Assembly: GCA_900551645.1 (NCBI GenBank)
Contig: URWP01000077.1
Coordinates: forward strand, 1 to 11,195
DNA: 11,195 nucleotides
Source: an uncultured Bacteroides sp.
GTDB lineage: Bacteria > Bacteroidota > Bacteroidia > Bacteroidales > Bacteroidaceae
Direction: 5' to 3'
How positions within the stretch are numbered: the stretch's first letter is position 1; each line of letters starts with the position of its first letter. Of the stretch, positions 7,427 through 11,195 are shown one piece after another. The notes under the pieces are model-generated. The model was not told where the DNA came from. It made no database searches and was given only the letters and a program-made list of their open reading frames with translations. A program made the position numbers and the translations under genes.

Positions 7427-8815
7427 TCATTTCATCTGTGTAGGTTTAGTAATAATTACCTTAATATTCAATGGTTCCTCTTCTGTGCCACGTACGAGGC
7501 GAGCTGCATTGACTTCCATGTCATGTGAAATACTTACCACGTTCTTCTCTGAGTCAAGTTCGGTTGTAACAGGTATCAGTAAAACTTTGTCCCAATTTTC
7601 GTCTTTTTCTTCTTCGTTTCTAATTTCACTAAAGATATAGCTGACCAATCGGTTGAGCTTGCTGAAGCTGTAAGAGTTGGTACTGCTGTCATAGGAAGCA
7701 AGGAAAGACGTAATGTTGTCGTTCTTTTTGTTGTTTTCAAAAAACGAAATCATTTCACTTTTGCGTACCAGCAACAAGTTTTGGGGAACTCCCATTTTAT
7801 AAGGTCCTTCGTCAGTTGACTTCATTTTAGTGAGAGAAAGCGTAATCGAATTTAGCGTGTCTTTGCTTAATTCTTCATACATGGTTTCCAATGGAAGAGT
7901 TACTTCGGTGCATAGTCCTGCAGGGGTTTTCAGGTATGTATATGGGTTGTCTTCTTTCACGAATTCCTTCAACTTGTCTGAATTCTGCATACGGGTAGAC
8001 ATGAAGATTTCCTTAGTTGCAGCAAACGGTACATTCATGTAAACTACAGAGTCGACTTTTCCGGATACATTTCCTTTTGTAAGGTATTTCACTTTCATGC
8101 GTAGCCAAATATCACCGATATAAAGCACAGAACCTTCTCCATGGGTCGTGTGGATATAGAATCCTTTTAAGACATTGTTGATGAAAGCATAAGCATCATC
8201 AAAGTTATGGTGGTTGTTTTCTTCGTATTTACGAGTCAAATAATCACAGAAATCTTTTCCAAGGTCCATAGAGATACTGCCATAGTAGTCGTCATCACTT
8301 TTGGTGGAATCGGCTAAAGCTACATTGTAGGCTGCATAGTCTTTTACAGTTAGTGGTGCTGCGTTCTTGTTGTAGAAATCTTCCGGATTGAATGAAGTAT
8401 AATATAATTGTTTGTCTTTTCCATTGTCGTTGATTACGGTATTCAGTGTATCTACCTGTACACGTAAAGTAGCTATAGAATCTCCGTAATAGCTGTTGTA
8501 GTAAAGTTCCAGCGTAGTTTCTTCGATTCCTTGGAAAGTGTCTGGGAAACGCTGCCCTTCTACACAGTTTATTTGTGTAATGAATTCGGCAGAATATTCT
8601 CCGAATTCAGGGTCGGTATATTTTCCTAGGTACGCACTGCTGGTACGTGAATAAATAGAATCCAACAGGTTGGTACATGTTGTCACGTTGTATGTTTCAG
8701 CAATAGCGGGTATTTCATCTGCGTTGGCTACAAAGTCACCTATTCCGGTGGTTGAGTCGTCACAGCTATAGAGGGTAGCGGCAAGTCCTAATGCTGCCAG
8801 GAACTTGAGTTTCAT
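7427..8815 (-). CDS. DUF4270 lipoprotein of unknown function
   Basis: This 462-residue exported lipoprotein has a short hydrophobic signal peptide (MKLKFLAALGLAATLYSC) with a lipobox and lipidated Cys18. Acidic Asp19-Asp20 follow directly; acidic residues there often mark surface export in Bacteroidetes, so an outer-membrane, possibly surface, location is plausible. From memory the sequence fits DUF4270, including a SSAYLGKYTDPEFGEYSAEF segment near 58-77 and a beta-rich body. It contains no enzyme motif I recognise, and no biochemical role is known to me. Its ATG lies 18 bases after the stop of the GT5-like gene, so the two are co-transcribed and it is the distal gene. A strong terminator follows. 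Pairing with a cytoplasmic glucan-synthase-like protein is puzzling because the two products act in different compartments. Confidence 0.85.
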   Translation of the reverse strand: MKLKFLAALGLAATLYSCDDSTTGIGDFVANADEIPAIAETYNVTTCTNLLDSIYSRTSSAYLGKYTDPEFGEYSAEFITQINCVEGQRFPDTFQGIEETTLELYYNSYYGDSIATLRVQVDTLNTVINDNGKDKQLYYTSFNPEDFYNKNAAPLTVKDYAAYNVALADSTKSDDDYYGSISMDLGKDFCDYLTRKYEENNHHNFDDAYAFINNVLKGFYIHTTHGEGSVLYIGDIWLRMKVKYLTKGNVSGKVDSVVYMNVPFAATKEIFMSTRMQNSDKLKEFVKEDNPYTYLKTPAGLCTEVTLPLETMYEELSKDTLNSITLSLTKMKSTDEGPYKMGVPQNLLLVRKSEMISFFENNKKNDNITSFLASYDSSTNSYSFSKLNRLVSYIFSEIRNEEEKDENWDKVLLIPVTTELDSEKNVVSISHDMEVNAARLVRGTEEEPLNIKVIITKPTQMK

Positions 8816-8833
8816 TGTTTGTTGGTTTATTGA

Positions 8834-9658
8834 TTATTTATTGTCTGCATTATCCCACACTTGATCGTAGAATGCATCGCATGCATCTGCGAATGTGTCT
8901 GCAGGTTGATAGTCTAAAACAGGAATATTCAGTTTACGTGCGTAATCCAGCACATTCTGGTTGATGGTTTCACTGTTCTGAATGACACCGTCTGAATAAG
9001 TTACTGCCAATTTGTAGAGTTCTTCATGGTTTACCGGAGTCTTAATCATATTTATATCTTCCGGTGTGATGTCTTTTAGCATCAGCTGGCTGGTGAAATT
9101 ATCGGCCAGATTCGATTTGAATCCGTCACTGTACAGAGAGAATACTACTTTTGAATCTCTGAAAGAAGGTTCGTCATAATATACCTTTTTAATGTATAGC
9201 GGTACCATAGCACTCATCCAGCCATGACAGTGTATGATATCTGGGCACCAACGAAGTTTCTTGACAGTTTCCAATACACCTCTGGCATAAAAGATAGCGC
9301 GTTCGCCGTTGTCTTCATATTCGTTGCCGTTTTCGTCTGCAGCCATTAATCTGTGTTGGAAATAATCATCATTATCAATAAAATATACCTGGCGTCGAGC
9401 TGCCTGAATAGATGCAACCTTGATAATCAGTGGATGATCGGTATCATCAATGATAAGATTCATTCCTGACAGGCGAATCACTTCATGTAACTGGTTTCTT
9501 CGTTCGTTGACATTGCCCCATTTTGGCATGAAAGTACGGATTTCCCGACCTTTGTCTTGAATGGCTTGAGGTAAATCCTGGCCTATGGTTGCTAATTCAC
9601 TTTCGGGTACGTAAGGAGTAATTTCTTGTGTAATGAATAAAACTTTTTTAGCGCTCAT
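8834..9658 (-). CDS. Standalone GT5 glycogen/starch synthase N-terminal domain, degenerate
   Basis: This 274-residue cytoplasmic protein matches only the N-terminal Rossmann half of GT5 glycogen synthases (GlgA, about 480 residues). KVLFITQEITPY at 5-16 corresponds to the opening strand of GlgA, and PDIIHCHGWMSAMVPLYIK at 139-157 to its HAHDW segment. The donor-binding KTGGL loop is replaced: alignment by eye places Pro18 at the Lys and Ser-Glu at the two Gly (PESELATIG). The TVHN segment is SLYS (173-176). The second GT-B half with its catalytic motifs is absent, and the frame ends normally, so this is not a simple truncation. I infer no synthase activity; glucan binding or regulation is possible. 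The start at 9658 (MSAKKVLF) is preferred over an in-frame ATG at 9691, which lies inside the -7 box. It is the first gene of the reverse operon. Confidence 0.85.
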   Translation of the reverse strand: MSAKKVLFITQEITPYVPESELATIGQDLPQAIQDKGREIRTFMPKWGNVNERRNQLHEVIRLSGMNLIIDDTDHPLIIKVASIQAARRQVYFIDNDDYFQHRLMAADENGNEYEDNGERAIFYARGVLETVKKLRWCPDIIHCHGWMSAMVPLYIKKVYYDEPSFRDSKVVFSLYSDGFKSNLADNFTSQLMLKDITPEDINMIKTPVNHEELYKLAVTYSDGVIQNSETINQNVLDYARKLNIPVLDYQPADTFADACDAFYDQVWDNADNK

Positions 9659-9688
9659 GTTATTATAATAGTTGCTCAAAATCAGTTG

Positions 9689-9719
9689 CAAAGGTAATAA
9701 AAAAATGCCTATTCAGAAA
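9689..9719 (-). promoter_or_regulatory. Promoter of the GT5-DUF4270 operon
   Basis: On the reverse strand, TACCTTTG (complement of 9689-9696) matches the Bacteroidetes -7 box exactly, followed by C. A TTTC (complement of 9716-9719) lies 19 bases upstream as an imperfect -33. The start of transcription falls near 9682, about 24 bases before the ATG at 9658. Confidence 0.65.
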
Positions 9720-9780
9720 ATCCGTTATTTGATATTATTCCTTATAGTTTGTTAATGTATTGTGAAACAGTTTTTTATTG

Positions 9781-9829
9781 TAGCCGTTTCGTAAGTTTTG
9801 ACAACGTAACTTTTACGAAAAGTATGCTA
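9781..9829. repeat. Imperfect inverted repeat between divergent operons
   Basis: TTTCGTAA at 9787-9794 is the exact inverted complement of TTACGAAA at 9813-9820. TAGC at 9781-9784 and GCTA at 9826-9829 extend the symmetry imperfectly. It lies between the divergent promoters and about 40 bases upstream of the panC -7 box region. It could be an operator or simply a hairpin; no known regulator motif is recognised. Confidence 0.4.
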
Positions 9830-9843
9830 TTTTTCCTTTTTCA

Positions 9844-9875
9844 TTTCCTTATATGATAAAAAAGGATTTACTTTG
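9844..9875 (+). promoter_or_regulatory. Probable promoter of panCD
   Basis: TTACTTTG at 9868-9875 matches TAnnTTTG at all but the second base and is followed by C, as in many Bacteroidetes promoters. TTTC at 9844-9847 is a 3-of-4 -33 match with a 20-base spacer. The implied leader before panC is about 45 bases, too short for a riboswitch. Confidence 0.5.
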
Positions 9876-9926
9876 CACCTGCTTTTGTGAATAACAGGCA
9901 GAAAACAGTAAAAACAAAGATATCAA

Positions 9927-10772
9927 ATGAAGTTAATTCAAACAATTGGTGAACTCCGTGCTGCTTTGGAAGTATGTCGGAAAGAGGGGAAGACAATTGG
10001 TCTTATTCCTACCATGGGTGCTTTACATGCAGGTCATGCTTCGTTGGTGAAACGTGCTGTAGCTGAAAATGATGTAGTCGTTGTAAGTGATTTTGTGAAT
10101 CCTACTCAGTTCAATGACAAGAATGATTTATTGAAATATCCCCGTACATTGGATGCTGACTGTGAGTTGTTGGAATCTTGTGGGGCTACTTATGTTTTCG
10201 CTCCTTCGGTAGAGGAGATTTATCCGGAACCGGATACACGTACTTTCAGCTATTCGCCGTTGGATACGGTGATGGAAGGTAAGTATCGTCCGGGACATTT
10301 TAACGGTGTTTGTCAGATTGTGAGCAAATTGTTCCTGATAGTAGAGCCTACGCGTGCTTATTTTGGTGAGAAGGATTTCCAGCAATTGGCTATTATCCGT
10401 GAAATGGTACGGAAGTATCCTTTTGATTTGCAAATTGTAGGTTGTCCTATTGTACGTGAGTCTGATGGTTTGGCATTAAGTAGCCGTAATGCACGTTTGA
10501 GCGCAGAACAGCGTGTTCAGGCTTTGCAGATTTCAAAAACTTTGTTTGATAGCCTAGATTACGCAAAAACGCATTCGCTCACTGATACTAAACAGTTTGT
10601 TGAAGAACGGATTGCCTCTTCTGAAGGTTTGCGCCTGGAGTACTTTGAAATCGTAGATGGTACATCATTGCAGTCTGTGGCATCATGGGATGAAAGTTCC
10701 TACATTGTAGGATGTATTACGGTATTCTGTGGTGAAGTACGTTTGATTGATAATATTAAATATAAGGAGTGA
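9927..10772 (+). CDS. panC: Pantothenate synthetase (pantoate--beta-alanine ligase)
   Basis: PanC condenses pantoate with beta-alanine using ATP, through a pantoyl-adenylate, to make pantothenate (vitamin B5) for CoA synthesis in the cytoplasm. At 281 residues it has the normal family length. The nucleotidyltransferase signature [10 protein letters not shown] at 28-37 carries the HxGH pair His34 and His37. NPTQF at 58-62 (Gln61 contacts pantoate), RPGHFNGV at 121-128, FGEKDFQQ at 146-153 and the KMSKS-like region DGLALSSRN at 180-188 are all present. The N-terminus [11 protein letters not shown] is typical, supporting ATG 9927. It is followed at once by panD, which supplies its beta-alanine. 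The stop TGA at 10770-10772 overlaps the panD translation-start region. No oddity is seen. Confidence 0.97.
   Translation: MKLIQTIGELRAALEVCRKEGKTIGLIPTMGALHAGHASLVKRAVAENDVVVVSDFVNPTQFNDKNDLLKYPRTLDADCELLESCGATYVFAPSVEEIYPEPDTRTFSYSPLDTVMEGKYRPGHFNGVCQIVSKLFLIVEPTRAYFGEKDFQQLAIIREMVRKYPFDLQIVGCPIVRESDGLALSSRNARLSAEQRVQALQISKTLFDSLDYAKTHSLTDTKQFVEERIASSEGLRLEYFEIVDGTSLQSVASWDESSYIVGCITVFCGEVRLIDNIKYKE
10764..10769 (+). promoter_or_regulatory. Shine-Dalgarno that sets the panD start
   Basis: AAGGAG lies inside the end of panC. It is eight bases before ATG 10778 (good spacing) but only two before ATG 10772, which favours 10778. Its position suggests translational coupling of panD to panC. Confidence 0.7.
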
Positions 10773-10777
10773 TGGCC

Positions 10778-11128
10778 ATGATGATAGAAGTGTTGAAATC
10801 GAAAATTCATTGTGTAACGGTAACGGAAGCCAATCTGAACTATATGGGTAGTATTACTATCGATGAAGATTTGCTGGATGCAGCAAACATGATTGCAGGT
10901 GAGAAGGTACAGATTGTCGATAACAACAATGGAGAACGTTTTGAAACTTACATTATCAAAGGTGAGCGTGGAAGTGGATGTATCTGTCTGAACGGAGCAG
11001 CTGCCCGTAAAGTACAGGTTGGCGATGTGGTCATTATCATGTCATATGCTTTGATGGATTTCGAAGAAGCTAAACAGTTCAAACCGTCAGTCATTTTCCC
11101 GGATAGAGAGACCAATAAATTGATGTAA
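10778..11128 (+). CDS. panD: Aspartate 1-decarboxylase (pyruvoyl enzyme)
   Basis: PanD decarboxylates L-aspartate to beta-alanine, the PanC co-substrate. The proenzyme cleaves itself between Gly24 and Ser25 to create the N-terminal pyruvoyl group. Starting at ATG 10778 gives 116 residues and places MGS at 23-25, Lys9, and Arg54, Thr57, Tyr58 (in ERFETY) at the same numbers as I recall for the E. coli enzyme, which supports this start. GTG 10769 or ATG 10772 would add two or three residues, and ATG 10781 is one codon later. [12 protein letters not shown] at 73-84 is the conserved later segment. It forms a two-gene operon with panC. The 67 bases after the stop hold no convincing terminator, so the operon may continue beyond the window. 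Confidence 0.96.
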   Translation: MMIEVLKSKIHCVTVTEANLNYMGSITIDEDLLDAANMIAGEKVQIVDNNNGERFETYIIKGERGSGCICLNGAAARKVQVGDVVIIMSYALMDFEEAKQFKPSVIFPDRETNKLM

Positions 11129-11195
11129 TTTCTTTTAATTCAGAGATTAAAGGTATAAGAATCGTAAGCTTCCAAAATTGGCGTATTGACTAGCA

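Noticed and set aside
8834..9658. GT5-like gene as a frameshifted pseudogene of full glgA
   Set aside because: The bases after the stop lead within 18 bases to a normal lipoprotein start, and no remnant of the GT5 C-terminal half is seen in the downstream 1.4 kb.
9876..9926. Riboswitch or attenuator before panC
   Set aside because: The leader is only about 45 bases and shows no stable hairpin followed by a T tract.
10769..10777. PanD start at GTG 10769 or ATG 10772
   Set aside because: The AAGGAG is on top of or two bases from these codons. Starting at 10778 gives proper spacing and E. coli-like numbering for Gly24-Ser25, Arg54 and Tyr58.
11129..11195. Terminator after panD
   Set aside because: Only a weak 6-bp AT stem (TTTAAT/ATTAAA) without a T tract is visible, so it is not called.

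Overview
The window looks like a chromosomal segment from a Bacteroidales bacterium (Bacteroides or Phocaeicola type). The evidence is a set of Bacteroidetes -7 boxes of the form TAnnTTTG, mostly absent Shine-Dalgarno sequences, a DUF4270 lipoprotein, an OprO/OprP-like porin end and Bacteroides-like protein sequences. Base composition and codon use look even throughout. I see no insertion sequence, phage gene, CRISPR array, tRNA or rRNA.

Layout, left to right. (1) Positions 1-799 hold the 3' end of an outer-membrane porin gene. (2) serS (904-2178) has its own TATCTTTG -7 box and ends in a clear intrinsic terminator. (3) A 345-base gap carries an excellent Bacteroidetes promoter about 60 bases before a three-gene forward operon: a glycogen-debranching-enzyme homologue (2524-4467), a family-4 glycosyltransferase (4481-5749) and a GH57 alpha-amylase-like protein (5767-7125). 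A 13-bp hairpin terminator closes it. (4) A convergent reverse operon encodes a standalone GT5 starch/glycogen-synthase N-terminal domain (9658-8834) and a DUF4270 lipoprotein (8815-7427). It ends in a 16-bp hairpin facing the forward terminator. (5) Divergent from that operon, panC-panD (9927-11128) encode two steps of pantothenate/CoA synthesis.

The middle of the window is an alpha-glucan (glycogen) locus. Its main oddity is that three of its four glucan-related proteins appear to lack canonical active-site features. In the GH57 protein both catalytic positions are changed (Glu to Ser146, Asp to Glu242). In the debrancher homologue the TWMD motif is TWMN and the WGRD motif is RARD. The GT5 protein is only an N-terminal half with the KTGGL nucleotide-sugar loop erased. 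Only the GT4 transferase keeps a full set of motifs. The reading frames are intact, and from memory related Bacteroides proteins share at least some of these changes, so this looks like a maintained set of glucan-binding or regulatory proteins rather than decay. That interpretation is inference.

Two start sites are revised. The GT5 protein should start at 9658, because a longer reading begins inside the -7 box. PanD should start at 10778, which puts the self-cleavage pair at Gly24-Ser25.
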